DNA of 64,000 nucleotides from Pseudoalteromonas marina (GTDB lineage Bacteria; Pseudomonadota; Gammaproteobacteria; Enterobacterales; Alteromonadaceae), in contig NZ_AHCB03000011.1 of NCBI RefSeq assembly GCF_000238335.3, positions 1-64,000 of the forward strand, in the 5' to 3' direction. Shown in pieces: positions 50,624 to 60,072 of the stretch (positions are counted from its first letter, which is position 1; each line of letters starts with the position of its first letter). Made by a program: the position numbers and the translations under genes. Under the pieces are notes generated by a model that saw only the letters and a program-made list of their open reading frames with translations, had not been told where the DNA came from and searched no databases.

Positions 50624-51778
50624 CTAATCTTTATATTGCAGCGACAACAATTTGGCTTGATATACGTTTAACTTTTTATCGTCTCGCTCATACTCAATTG
50701 CTTTTTTAATTAGCCGCTTTGTGTGCTGTTTTTTACCTTGCTGGTAGCGAATTTTAGCAAGCTCTAGGTATAGCTCAGAAATATAGGGAGCTTTAACGAT
50801 GGCGAGTTCTAAGTGGTCTTTTGCTCGATTAATAAAACCGGTTTGTAAATCGTTTTTTGCTAGAACAAGCAGTTCATAAGGGCCTTTCTCTTTATTAACT
50901 AATTGACTAGTTAGTTGCTCAGCAAGTTCACTTTTACCAAGTTGTTTAGCTAATAATTGATAGTTATTAATTAAATTTATATTCGATAGATTATTGTTTA
51001 TAGCGGTTTCGTAAATTACTTCTGCTGTTTTTAAATCGCCCGCACGGCGATGTAAAATACCTGCCATATTAAAAAGCTCAGCATCATTCGGAGTAAAGTT
51101 GTTAGCTTGTAAAATAAAAGAATAAGCGGTGTTTAGCTTTTCTTTAGCTAGTGCTTTAGCCGCTAAATTACTATAAAACTTCGCAACCAAATCGTTGTAG
51201 CTGGCACTGCCGGAATAAAAGCTACCGCGAGTAGGAAAATAATCGATAATGGTACCTGGGCGAAAAATCTGGATAATGTTATCTTCTTTCTCAACTTTTG
51301 GTGCATATACCTTGGTTCTGAAATGATTAGCTACATAGACCATTCCACTTTCTTTTGCATACACAGGTTCGCTAGTAACTTCTTGAAAGCTGGTTTCTAG
51401 ACCCAGCGCATTTGCATAACTTTGAGTAAGAACCGCTAAACTAATACAGTTACCTTGTTCGCGAGTAAGAGTTTGTGCAGACGTTAATGTATCGCCATGG
51501 TACTTAAAATCGCTAAGTTGGTTTTCTAAATAGTTGTAAATAATACGATCGGTTCTAACACCGTTTAGTTGCTGCTGGTCGGCATAAGCTAAAAAGCGTT
51601 TTTTTTCGGCGTTTGGCAATTCAAAAATATTCAACTCAGTGGGAGTGTCTATTTGTTTAAAGCGGGTGTGATTAATAAGCGCAGTAAGCTGGGGTTGCTC
51701 AACTGTAGGCGTTGTTGGAGTGCTTTTACATGCACTTAAAAATACCAAAAATAATGTAACTAATACTATAGATTTCAT
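50624..51778 (-). CDS. TPR lipoprotein with transglutaminase-like segment
   Basis: About 384 residues from the ATG at 51778 ([17 protein letters not shown], lipobox Cys). An upstream TTG in frame overlaps the ribosome site GAGGTGG and is unlikely. Residues about 85-170 resemble a transglutaminase-like domain ([28 protein letters not shown], with a possible active Cys), and residues 205-380 are TPR repeats ([62 protein letters not shown]). It is 48 bases downstream of the PepSY gene on the same strand. Role unknown. Confidence 0.8.
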   Translation of the reverse strand: MKSIVLVTLFLVFLSACKSTPTTPTVEQPQLTALINHTRFKQIDTPTELNIFELPNAEKKRFLAYADQQQLNGVRTDRIIYNYLENQLSDFKYHGDTLTSAQTLTREQGNCISLAVLTQSYANALGLETSFQEVTSEPVYAKESGMVYVANHFRTKVYAPKVEKEDNIIQIFRPGTIIDYFPTRGSFYSGSASYNDLVAKFYSNLAAKALAKEKLNTAYSFILQANNFTPNDAELFNMAGILHRRAGDLKTAEVIYETAINNNLSNINLINNYQLLAKQLGKSELAEQLTSQLVNKEKGPYELLVLAKNDLQTGFINRAKDHLELAIVKAPYISELYLELAKIRYQQGKKQHTKRLIKKAIEYERDDKKLNVYQAKLLSLQYKD

Positions 51779-51781
51779 AAG

Positions 51782-51817
51782 CCACCTCAATGTGATTTTT
51801 CACATTACATTGAGGTG
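51782..51817 (-). promoter_or_regulatory. Hairpin that can bury the ribosome site of the TPR lipoprotein
   Basis: On the minus strand CACCTCAATGT (51817-51807) is perfectly complementary to ACATTGAGGTG (51793-51783), whose GAGGTG is the ribosome binding site of the gene starting at 51778. A second pairing inside the loop (AATGTGA with TCACATT) competes. Confidence 0.55.
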
Positions 51818-51826
51818 ACTTTTTAA

Positions 51827-52960
51827 TCAAGCGGTTATTGTTCGTTGTTTATTATGACGATTTATTTGCGATTGTTTTTTACGTTTGCGGCGTGTGAACC
51901 ATAAATAAAAGCCAGTAGCGCTTAGCCATAGTGGACTTAGCCCTATAAAACTCCACAGTATTTTACTTATTAGGCCAGCAAAATAACCAAAATGAAGCTT
52001 ACGAAAGCTGTCTAGCACTTTCCAGCCAAGACCTACTTGGCGTATATCCCAATTGGCAATATGCTCACCAGTGATTTTGTTATACGAAACGGTATTAGCG
52101 TATTCACTTGCCAGTGGGTTATTAGAATTTACTTCACCAAATACAGTAATGTTGTCGTCAGGTTCTAATGGCATAACCAAGTAAGTGCTGTTGAACGTGG
52201 CTATTTGTTGCTTGCTGTCATCTAAAATATCTTGGAAGGAAACATTTTTGCTATACAGGTTTTTGGTTAGGGCATGATGTTCTTCTTCAGCATGTTCAAG
52301 TACTTCGTGATACCAAACGGCACCATTAAAATAACCACCGGTTATAGCTAAAACAATTAAAATAGGTGAGCCAATAACACCAGTCATTTTATGAATATCA
52401 CTTAATACGATTTGTAATGTTGCGCGCCAACGCACGGTAAATAGGCGTTGCCAAAACTTTCGGTAAATAATGAGGCCGGTTATTCCAAGCACCAATAAAA
52501 ATAAAGCAAAAAAGAACCCCAAAACGGTGCCTGTTTGGCCTGGTAAGCTTTTTAAATCATTGAGTAAAAAGGTGTAATGGAGTTCTAAAAACCAATCTGT
52601 AAAATAATGGCTCGTTCCCACGGGAGTTGACAAAATATCACCAGTATATTGATTTAAATGAAATTTATACCAAACTTGCGACTCGCGCTCGATTAAGTAA
52701 ACCCGATCAGCAGTATCGTCGTTAAAAATTTCCCAGCTACCGATAACATACTCAGGGTAAGCGTTCTGAGTGATGGAAATTAACTCATCCATATTCAAGC
52801 GTTCAGGTTGAGTGCTAATCACAAAATGACTTTCGGGCATAAGTAAGCCATCTATCTCGCTTTTAAATACAAGCACACTGCCAGTAATACTTATTACAAT
52901 TAATGGAATAATTGCAATGAGAGCAATCCAGCTATGAATTTTGAAAAGTGTTTTTCTCAT
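51827..52960 (-). CDS. PepSY-associated membrane protein (PiuB-like)
   Basis: 377 residues with four membrane segments and the PepSY_TM pattern: N-terminal LFKIHSWIALIAIIPLIVISITGSVLVF, periplasmic PepSY-like stretch, FFFALFLLVLGITGLIIYRKFWQ, VLSDIHKMTGVIGSPILIVLAITGGYF, and a last segment with HFGYFAGLISKILWSFIGLSPLWLSATGFYLWF. Conserved His residues are candidate haem ligands. Such proteins are linked to ferric-siderophore or haem reduction at the inner membrane. A weak Fur-like site lies upstream. Confidence 0.88.
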   Translation of the reverse strand: MRKTLFKIHSWIALIAIIPLIVISITGSVLVFKSEIDGLLMPESHFVISTQPERLNMDELISITQNAYPEYVIGSWEIFNDDTADRVYLIERESQVWYKFHLNQYTGDILSTPVGTSHYFTDWFLELHYTFLLNDLKSLPGQTGTVLGFFFALFLLVLGITGLIIYRKFWQRLFTVRWRATLQIVLSDIHKMTGVIGSPILIVLAITGGYFNGAVWYHEVLEHAEEEHHALTKNLYSKNVSFQDILDDSKQQIATFNSTYLVMPLEPDDNITVFGEVNSNNPLASEYANTVSYNKITGEHIANWDIRQVGLGWKVLDSFRKLHFGYFAGLISKILWSFIGLSPLWLSATGFYLWFTRRKRKKQSQINRHNKQRTITA

Positions 52961-52988
52961 GGGTTATTGTTTTCTAAATTACTTATAT

Positions 52989-53012
52989 GCAAATGATATC
53001 AATTGTTATTTG
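52989..53012 (-). promoter_or_regulatory. Possible Fur-like site before the PiuB-like gene
   Basis: AAATGATATCAATTGTTATTT has the AATGATA start and a rough inverted half, about 30 bases before the gene. The match to the Fur consensus is only moderate. Confidence 0.4.
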
Positions 53013-53244
53013 TATTTAATAGTGGTTGAGTAAGTATTCGGGAAATTAATAAACTGTGCACATTACATAACATATTTTGTAAATATAAGTTTCCAGTTAC
53101 AAAAAAGGGTTTTTGTTGTTTAGTTGAGTTAAATTAACTTCACTCTACAATGCCGCGCTCACAGTAAAAGCCTTTTAAAACATATGTTTAATAAATGTTT
53201 TTATTAAGTAATTAAAGTAACCGTTATGTAACAGCGAGGTTGTT

Positions 53245-53859
53245 TTGGCGCACTATTTGCCTATTTTGTCTTCATTTATTTTACTTTTTAGCTTTTTACC
53301 ATTGCTAAATAAAATTAGAAAAAACAGAAGTGTTTCTGGTTTATCTTTGCTGATGATGACATTTGGAGTCGCACAGAGTCTCTATTTCATAACGTATAAC
53401 ATTTATTTTGAGCGATACTTTATTGCTTTACCTTTTTTTGTAACAGGCGTATTAAGCGGCTTGATCTTGTACTTTTTTGCCCGTTACAACGCCGCAAAGC
53501 AAGAACGGCTTCAGTTAGTGCTTATGCTTGGCTTTTCGCTTATGCCGTTTTCGCTGTTATTAAGTCCAAACTTTGATACCGCATGGGTGCTCAACGCACT
53601 TACCTATGTAGGATTGGTGATGAGCTCAGTGCGCGTAATGCCACAAACCTACAAAACGCTGCGCACAGGTGATGTAAGTAATTTAAGTGCTCGTTATTTT
53701 AGTTTGCAGTTCATAGCGGGCATTTGTGGCTTAGTTGTTGAGTTAACAAATACCACACCAAGTACTTCACACTTACTTATGTTTATCATGTTGTTGCTGA
53801 CTAATGCCGTGCAATTTGGTTGTATGCAATATTATAAAATGCGACCGATAATGGCTTAA
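53245..53859 (+). CDS. PQ-loop/SemiSWEET-like membrane protein
   Basis: 204 residues with six or seven membrane segments; the start appears to be TTG, with GCGAGG in front. Two repeats resemble PQ-loop/MtN3 units: LPLLNKIRKNRSVSGLSLLMMTFGVAQSLYFITYN, and VMPQTYKTLRTGDVSNLSARYFSLQFIAGICGLVVEL with the PQ pair and the following K-x-x-x-x-x-x-S. It could be a small-solute (sugar) facilitator; the first repeat has PLL instead of PQ. It stands alone. Confidence 0.7.
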   Translation: MAHYLPILSSFILLFSFLPLLNKIRKNRSVSGLSLLMMTFGVAQSLYFITYNIYFERYFIALPFFVTGVLSGLILYFFARYNAAKQERLQLVLMLGFSLMPFSLLLSPNFDTAWVLNALTYVGLVMSSVRVMPQTYKTLRTGDVSNLSARYFSLQFIAGICGLVVELTNTTPSTSHLLMFIMLLLTNAVQFGCMQYYKMRPIMA

Positions 53860-53923
53860 TGTTTTCATTTATATTTAGGTAAATATATGGCATGTTACTT
53901 TATCGTTATTCAAAGGATAGAGT

Positions 53924-54745
53924 ATGAATTGGGAGCAATTTGGCTATTTATGCCGAATAAATAGTTCAGCACAGTTAAGCAAAAGCGATAAGCTAAGGTT
54001 AAGTGAAAAGGCGAGACTAAGCATATACCAAGGCGATAACGACGATAGTGAACTTGCAAAAGCGCTAGTTGCAGGTGTTGTGTCGCAAGACGAAATAGCC
54101 GCACAAAAAAGTGCAACTTATTACCAGTGCTTACCCAAATTAATCAACGATTTTAAATTTGAGCATAAAGGCTGGCTTGTTTATTTGACGTTTGTTTTTG
54201 CGTTTTTTTGTTTATCTTCTCTTCTTTACCAACTTTTTGTTGTCCCTGCATTTGTAGACATGTACAGCATGAATCAACAACATGATCACAATGTCTTTGA
54301 TAGCTATTTTCGCTATTGGTATGTTCCGATCATATTATTATTTTTGCTGCTTAGTTTTATACTCAGCGTAATTTTAAAGCTCAAAAACGCCAGTATATTG
54401 AGTGAGTTAAAGCCGTTTTCAGGCTTGTTTAAAGTGTTTTTCCCACGAAAACTAGTCAAAAACTACGAAACACTAACTGCTATTTTATTCTTTCCATTAA
54501 GCTCAGTAAATTCAGGTGTTACAACCACAGAAACAAAGCATTTATATGAGTGTGAAGCACTGGGGTTAAATGCTCAAAATGAGTTTGAAGTACTGTTACA
54601 GCAGCAGTTAAAACAGTTTAATCAGCGCGCAAAATACTTTATTAATAAACTTATAATCGTTTATGGTGCAGTGATTGTTGTCTCTATTTATTTGTTTGTA
54701 TCAGCGGCCTATAAACCACTATTTATGTATGGAGAAGTATTATGA
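53924..54745 (+). CDS. Reduced GspF/PilC-like inner membrane protein paired with a pilin
   Basis: 273 residues with three membrane segments ([73 protein letters not shown]). The phrase after the first segment ([11 protein letters not shown]) and the C-terminal arrangement recall GspF/PilC (VVPxFxxMF). It is much shorter than the usual 400 residues and seems to have one domain. It overlaps the pilin gene by four bases (ATGA), so a link to pilus or pseudopilus assembly is likely. No ATPase gene is near. Confidence 0.6.
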   Translation: MNWEQFGYLCRINSSAQLSKSDKLRLSEKARLSIYQGDNDDSELAKALVAGVVSQDEIAAQKSATYYQCLPKLINDFKFEHKGWLVYLTFVFAFFCLSSLLYQLFVVPAFVDMYSMNQQHDHNVFDSYFRYWYVPIILLFLLLSFILSVILKLKNASILSELKPFSGLFKVFFPRKLVKNYETLTAILFFPLSSVNSGVTTTETKHLYECEALGLNAQNEFEVLLQQQLKQFNQRAKYFINKLIIVYGAVIVVSIYLFVSAAYKPLFMYGEVL

Positions 54746-55215
54746 AAGCAAAAGGATTTACGCTCATAGAGTTAATGGTGGTTGTATCAATTATTGGTAT
54801 TTTGGCTGCTGTAGCATTGCCTCAATACAGTAAATACATGCAAAAGGCAGAGCTTGTTGATCCACTTGCTATGGCGGCTGCAATACGAGAAGACGTAACT
54901 GTGTTTTACCTCGAGAATAAACGTTTTCCTAATAATAATGAAGAAGCGGGTGTCCCTGCTAGTCAATACTTAATAGGGAATAGGGTAACGGGAATTACTA
55001 TTAAAAACGGTGCCATACATATTGCTTTAGGCAACAAAGCATCTCGGCCTTTACAAAATACCACGTTAACGTTTAGACCAGCAGTTGTTGAGGGCAGCCC
55101 CTCTAGCCCAATTTCTTGGTTGTGCGGCTTTGATCAGCCAGTCACAGGAATGAAAGCGATTGGTGAAAATAAAACCTCAGTGCCAAAAGATTTATTACCC
55201 TCGGCGTGTATTTAA
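54742..55215 (+). CDS. Type IV pilin-like protein
   Basis: 157 residues with a prepilin leader MKAKG cleaved before [33 protein letters not shown], including the Glu5. The mature part matches major-pilin/PilA-like proteins in having two C-terminal cysteines (WLCGFDQP and SACI) and [11 protein letters not shown]. It would be processed by PilD and could be an accessory or major pilin. It is coupled to the preceding PilC-like gene (ATGA overlap). Confidence 0.88.
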   Translation: MKAKGFTLIELMVVVSIIGILAAVALPQYSKYMQKAELVDPLAMAAAIREDVTVFYLENKRFPNNNEEAGVPASQYLIGNRVTGITIKNGAIHIALGNKASRPLQNTTLTFRPAVVEGSPSSPISWLCGFDQPVTGMKAIGENKTSVPKDLLPSACI

Positions 55216-55231
55216 AATACTAGGGAAGCTA

Positions 55232-56020
55232 ATGCAATTAACTATTCACCAAATTGATGCGTTTACACACGCTTTATTTAAAGGCAATTATGCAGCTGTT
55301 ATCCCACTTGAGTCGTGGTTGGATGATGACCTAATGCTAAACATAGGCGCTGAAAACAACGTATCTGAAACTGCGTTTACCTGTAGGCAAACTGATGGGC
55401 GTTTTGCTATTCGTTGGTTTTCACCTTTAATGGAAATAGACTTTTGTGGCCATGCCACTTTGGCTGCTGCGTATGTATTATGTGAAGAACATAATGTATC
55501 GCAAATTCGCTTTATCGCTGATGCAGTGGGTGAGCTTATTGTTAATAAAAACAATGATGGTAGCTTCGCCATGACATTCCCTAAACAAGCACCTGTAGAG
55601 GTTAAAAACCCGCCACAGGCACTGTTAAATGGCTTGTCTATACAACCTATTAAGGTACTTAAAAATCGCCAAGCTTACTTTGCTGTTTATGAATCGGCTA
55701 AGCAAGTAGAGAGCTTAAATACCGAGTCGCTACTCTTAAAAACATTAGCGCCATACGATGTAGTTGCCACTGCGCCTAGTGATGAATACGATTTTGTTTC
55801 TCGTTATTTTTGGCCTGCCAGCGGTGGCGATGAAGATTATGTCACGGGCTCTATTCATACAGGGCTTGCTCCATATTGGGCACCGTTGTTAGGTAAAACA
55901 CAGTTAACTGCCTATCAGGCATCTAGCCGAGGTGGTCATATACAGTGCGATGTTGGGGAGTCAACAGTAACTTTAACAGGCCATGCTGTTAGGTATTTAA
56001 AAGGCACAATTTACCTTTAA
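55232..56020 (+). CDS. PhzF family protein (isomerase/epimerase-like)
   Basis: About 262 residues from the ATG at 55232 (MQLTIHQIDAFTHALFKGNYAAV), preceded by AGGGAAG; the longer frame would overlap the pilin gene by 56 bases. Family marks are the catalytic Glu in NNVSETAFT, RWFSPLMEIDFCGHATLAAAYVL, and ASSRGGHIQCD. PhzF-like proteins isomerise or epimerise small acids; phenazine genes are absent here, so the physiological substrate is unknown. Confidence 0.9.
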   Translation: MQLTIHQIDAFTHALFKGNYAAVIPLESWLDDDLMLNIGAENNVSETAFTCRQTDGRFAIRWFSPLMEIDFCGHATLAAAYVLCEEHNVSQIRFIADAVGELIVNKNNDGSFAMTFPKQAPVEVKNPPQALLNGLSIQPIKVLKNRQAYFAVYESAKQVESLNTESLLLKTLAPYDVVATAPSDEYDFVSRYFWPASGGDEDYVTGSIHTGLAPYWAPLLGKTQLTAYQASSRGGHIQCDVGESTVTLTGHAVRYLKGTIYL

Positions 56021-56042
56021 TGGTGATAGGAATTAAGTTTAT

Positions 56043-56075
56043 AAAAAAGGCCACAATCAATGTGGCCTTTTTTTG
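56043..56075. terminator. Bidirectional terminator between PhzF and metzincin genes
   Basis: AAAAAAGGCCACA and TGTGGCCTTTTTTT with a short ATCAA loop lie between two convergent stops. Confidence 0.92.
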
Positions 56076-56085
56076 TTACAACTAT

Positions 56086-58593
56086 TTACGCTTCGAGTGC
56101 TTTTGCAATTAAGCGATCAATATACTTTTTATGGGCTTTGGCTGCAGTATCTGCGCCCCATGACAGGCTTGTATCCGCTATTTCGGTTAACTGATAAAGC
56201 GCGGCTGTTTTAGCGAGGTTATCGAATTTGCTTGGTTTGCCTAAACCTGCAATTGCAATCAGTTGGTTTACATATTCAATTTGTAAATTGTGACTGATTG
56301 AGCTGGCCTCTGCGTCTTTAACAAAAATACTTGCAGTTAAATCCCCCATAAATTGATTTAAGCTATATTCGTTTCCGTATAAAGCGGTATCTGAAATACG
56401 CAGTAAAACGGCTGGGTGCAATAGCTGTGCAAGCACAGACTTTTGCATGCCCAAAATCATTTTGTGAGGTTTAGGGTCTTCATTTTTACCATAGTGATTA
56501 AACCCGCGGCGCTGTTGCTGCATGAAGTTATAAAGCGGTTGCATGCTTTGTAACACATCAGGTGCAAACACGTACTCGGCTAGAATTTCCATGGCTTGAG
56601 TTTGTTTTTCAAGCGGCACCGGGGTGAAAGGTTTGTCGGCGTTTGTATCACCTACAACGGCGCGCTCTACATAAACCCCACCAATTTGGCGAGATACAAT
56701 ACCTGCCTGCGATCTGTACTGGCCAAATAAGCTATTAGCTGAGGTAACAAGTTGCTGGTAAGAATCACCTTCAACAGTGGCTTTATCTTTAAGCTCAGTA
56801 AACAGTTTATTGATAAGTGCCATACGGTCTGCACCATAGGCTGCTGGGTTTGATGACAAATCGCCAATCATTACGCGGGGATCGATATGACGGCCCGGCG
56901 CGCGCATATCATCTGCATCGTTACCAAATGCTAAAGCATGCTCACTAGAACGCGCAAGAATTTTACTAAGGCGAGCTTGCTCGGCAGATGCGTCAGCCAG
57001 CGCTACGCTGTATCCGTAGTTAATAGCCCAGTCGTCGTATGGGCCTGGTTTAGTTTGAAAAATATCCCCTTGCTGCATGCCAATTGGTGCAATGTTAGCC
57101 GGTGCGTAGTCCATTACTGAGCCTGTTACGATACCTTGGGTTTTACTCTTGTCGTGCACTTCTTTCTCATCCCACAAAATAGATGATTTCATGTTGTGGT
57201 TAAGGCCCAATGTATGACCTACTTCATGCAGAATAAGCTGTGTTAACCCTTGGCGTATCATTTCGTTTTCTTCAATGCTATCGCCAGCAGCTAAGCCCTT
57301 TGCAAGCATAAGGTTTTGTTGAATTTCATGGCCTAATGAGCAGTTTAATTCACCAGTATGTGTACTATTGCTGTGGCTCATAGCGCCTTGTGTATAAAGG
57401 GTGTCGTAAATCCAGCGGTTTTTCATAAATACAAACTCAAGCATAATGTCTGAGCCCAGTATTTCGCCTGTTAGCGGGTTGGCAAGTGCAGGCCCGTAGC
57501 CACCAAATGGTGGTTTTGGCGATGAGGTCCAACGCAGTACATTGTAATTAATGTCGCCTGCATCCCAGTCGGCATCATCAGGTTGTATTTTTACTTCTAA
57601 GGCATTTTTAAAGCCTGCTTTTTCAAAAGAGCTGTTCCATGCAAGTACAGCGTCTTTAATTGTGTCGCGCCACTCTATTGGTGTGGTGTTTTCTATCCAC
57701 CATGTAATTGGTTTTACAGGCTCTGAAAGTGCAGCGCTTGGGTTTTTCTTTTGTAAATCCCAGCGCTTAATTACATCTTCGTAAGGCGTCCAATCAGTTG
57801 ACGTCATTTGATCAAACTGGTTTGTGAAATAACCAATGCGCGCATCGTCTAAACGAGGTTGGTAGTTGTTTTGTGGGAGTGCTACAAATGAATGCTGAAC
57901 CTTCACAGAAACACTACGCGGGTCACTTACTGCGCCAGAGCCACGAACGGTTGGACTTGCATTGGTAAATACGTAATCTACGACAACGTCTAAGTTATTT
58001 GGGTAAGGACGCTGTTTAATAATGCGCGATTTTTTGCTGTCTAGCTTGCCTACTTTAAAACGTTTTTTCGCATTTTTATCTGCGGGATTGATAGTAGGAG
58101 ATACTTTATGAAGTGCTTCACTTAAAAATAATTTATTGACGTTAAATGCAATTTTACCGTCTTCTTCTTTTTCTATTTTAATACTCGCAAGTACGGCTTC
58201 ACTAATGTTTGCATTGCTGGCTTTTGAAATGGCACTGTTTTCGTCAAATTTATAACGAGGTGTTTTACTTATAATATCGATACGGTCGAAGTACTTTCTA
58301 AACTCAATGAGTTTGGTTTCACGGTAAGATCCACGAAAGTGTCCAGCATCAGTCACCCCATCAACTGTATGAGCAAAATAAACGAAAGAAGTATCAAGCT
58401 GTGATTCGTTAATGACCATTAAGTGCTTACCCGTTTTTTCGTCCTGATAAAGGTTAAATATACCGGCAAATTCGGTTTGACCTTTGATCATTTCACTTAA
58501 TGTTTTTGGTTTTTTTTCGTCTTTTTTGTCATCGGCAAAAGCATGGCCGCTTAGGGCAAAACTGAGCGCAAGAGTTAGGGTGGTTAATTTCAT
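56086..58593 (-). CDS. Secreted zinc metalloprotease, metzincin type (DUF5117/DUF4953 family)
   Basis: 835 residues with a signal peptide (ALSGHAFA). An N-terminal domain of about 200 residues (DUF5117-like: LSEMIKGQTEFAGIFNLYQDEKTGKHLMVI) precedes a protease domain with H456-E-x-x-H460-x-x-G-x-x-H466 (LHEVGHTLGLNH) and the Met-turn SVMDY (near residue 494). The C-terminal third is DUF4953-like helical sequence. It would degrade extracellular or periplasmic proteins. It is a single gene, with its start facing the RND operon. Confidence 0.9.
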   Translation of the reverse strand: MKLTTLTLALSFALSGHAFADDKKDEKKPKTLSEMIKGQTEFAGIFNLYQDEKTGKHLMVINESQLDTSFVYFAHTVDGVTDAGHFRGSYRETKLIEFRKYFDRIDIISKTPRYKFDENSAISKASNANISEAVLASIKIEKEEDGKIAFNVNKLFLSEALHKVSPTINPADKNAKKRFKVGKLDSKKSRIIKQRPYPNNLDVVVDYVFTNASPTVRGSGAVSDPRSVSVKVQHSFVALPQNNYQPRLDDARIGYFTNQFDQMTSTDWTPYEDVIKRWDLQKKNPSAALSEPVKPITWWIENTTPIEWRDTIKDAVLAWNSSFEKAGFKNALEVKIQPDDADWDAGDINYNVLRWTSSPKPPFGGYGPALANPLTGEILGSDIMLEFVFMKNRWIYDTLYTQGAMSHSNSTHTGELNCSLGHEIQQNLMLAKGLAAGDSIEENEMIRQGLTQLILHEVGHTLGLNHNMKSSILWDEKEVHDKSKTQGIVTGSVMDYAPANIAPIGMQQGDIFQTKPGPYDDWAINYGYSVALADASAEQARLSKILARSSEHALAFGNDADDMRAPGRHIDPRVMIGDLSSNPAAYGADRMALINKLFTELKDKATVEGDSYQQLVTSANSLFGQYRSQAGIVSRQIGGVYVERAVVGDTNADKPFTPVPLEKQTQAMEILAEYVFAPDVLQSMQPLYNFMQQQRRGFNHYGKNEDPKPHKMILGMQKSVLAQLLHPAVLLRISDTALYGNEYSLNQFMGDLTASIFVKDAEASSISHNLQIEYVNQLIAIAGLGKPSKFDNLAKTAALYQLTEIADTSLSWGADTAAKAHKKYIDRLIAKALEA

Positions 58594-58881
58594 AATGTCA
58601 TCTTTTCGTTTGTTAATTTATTTTTACTGTACGTAATTTCAATTTGTTTCGTACAACAAATCGATGAAATAATACCTTTTTTATTTAATGTATTGATTTT
58701 AAATAGTAAAAGTTTGTAACAAAATATAATTTTATGGCTATATAATCTAATTTATAATTAAGTAATTAATTACGAGAAGTATAATTAATGCACATTTGTA
58801 ACAGTTGCTTACAAATGTCACGTAATTGTTTAATTAAGCTCTGTTATTATGGCGTTAATAGAAATTTGGGGTAATTAGGAT
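58594..58881. other. AT-rich intergenic region before the RND operon
   Basis: 288 bases between divergent genes. It contains AT-rich stretches and presumably both promoters. No operator palindrome or RNA gene was recognised. Confidence 0.5.
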
Positions 58882-60060
58882 ATGCAAACAAATTCACTTA
58901 GATGGGTTTTTCCATTTGTTGCGCTTGCTATAGGAGTTGTTGGTTTTAAAGCAATAAACGCTCTTGCAAATGAACAAGAAAAAAAAGCGTTAGTTGATAC
59001 GCGACCTACTGTTCAAGTTGAGCCGGTTTCGGCTAACGACCATCAGGTTGTAATTAACAGCTATGGCGAAGTAAAGCCGCTGGAAAATACACAACTGTCT
59101 GCACAGGTATCGGGAGAGGTACTGAGTTGGCATCCGAGCTTTGTTGCCGGTGGGGTTGTAGCACGTGGTGAAACCTTATTTTCGATTGAAAAAGATAACT
59201 ACGAAGCTGCAGTGCTCGTGGCTGAAGCTGAACTTGCTCGTGCCCAAGCAGGTTTAATTGAAGAACAAGCGCAAGCAAAAGTAGCTGAAGACGAAGCAAA
59301 ACGCTTTCCAAGTAAAGCGCGTACTGATTTATTTTTACGCAAGCCTCAAGTACTTAGTGCGCAAGCAAATGTTAAATCAGCGCAAGCAGCATTAAAACGT
59401 GCGCAGCGAGATTTAGAAAACTGTGATGTTAAAGCACCTTACGATGCACTTATTGTGAGCCGTAATGTAGGTGTGGGCCAATACGTGACAATGGGCTCGC
59501 AAGTCGCTGAGCTAAACAATATAGAAACTGCTGAAGTAATTATTCCTATTGCAGGCTTTGATAGTGTGTTTTTGCCTGAGCGTATTAAAGGGATTACCGC
59601 AACCGTTATTCAAAAAGGCCTTAATAGCTTTACTCGTGAAGGCGTTATTGACCGCGATTTAGGTATTGTAGATAACGCAACACGTATGAGCAGTTTAGTG
59701 GTGCGAATTGAAGACCCGTATGGCCTTAAAAATAAACAACCAGCAATTAAATTTGGCAGTTATGTACAGGTTAATTTTGCTGGTACAACATTAAATAATA
59801 TCTACCGTTTACCTCAAGCGCTTGTTAACAACCAAACCGTTTGGGTGGTAGGCGAAAACCAAACCCTTGAACCAAGAAAGGTAACGGTAATACGAGAAGA
59901 AGGCGAGTACTTCTATATTAGTAGTGGCCTAAAAGCTGACGATAAGCTGGTGGTTACGTTACCAGAATACCCTCAAAAGGGAATGGAAGTTAAAATAGCA
60001 GGTGCCCAACCGGCACCTGAAAGCTCTGATGTGAGCACCTCAAATACGCAACAGCTTTAA
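58882..60060 (+). CDS. RND efflux periplasmic adaptor (MFP)
   Basis: 392 residues: one N-terminal membrane segment (WVFPFVALAIGVVGFKAINAL), lipoyl-like halves (INSYGEVKPLENTQLSAQVSGEVLSWHPSFVAGGVVARGETLF; DLENCDVKAPYDALIVSRNVGVGQYVTMGSQVAEL) around a coiled coil (residues about 95-175), and a beta-barrel and proximal domain. It links the inner membrane pump to an outer membrane channel. 12 bases separate it from the pump gene. Confidence 0.92.
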   Translation: MQTNSLRWVFPFVALAIGVVGFKAINALANEQEKKALVDTRPTVQVEPVSANDHQVVINSYGEVKPLENTQLSAQVSGEVLSWHPSFVAGGVVARGETLFSIEKDNYEAAVLVAEAELARAQAGLIEEQAQAKVAEDEAKRFPSKARTDLFLRKPQVLSAQANVKSAQAALKRAQRDLENCDVKAPYDALIVSRNVGVGQYVTMGSQVAELNNIETAEVIIPIAGFDSVFLPERIKGITATVIQKGLNSFTREGVIDRDLGIVDNATRMSSLVVRIEDPYGLKNKQPAIKFGSYVQVNFAGTTLNNIYRLPQALVNNQTVWVVGENQTLEPRKVTVIREEGEYFYISSGLKADDKLVVTLPEYPQKGMEVKIAGAQPAPESSDVSTSNTQQL

Positions 60061-60072
60061 GGTGTAATAACA

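Noticed and set aside
53245..53859. PQ-loop protein as part of the sulfo-sugar uptake island
   Set aside because: It is over 30 kb away, has no copy of the operator, and its cargo is unknown.
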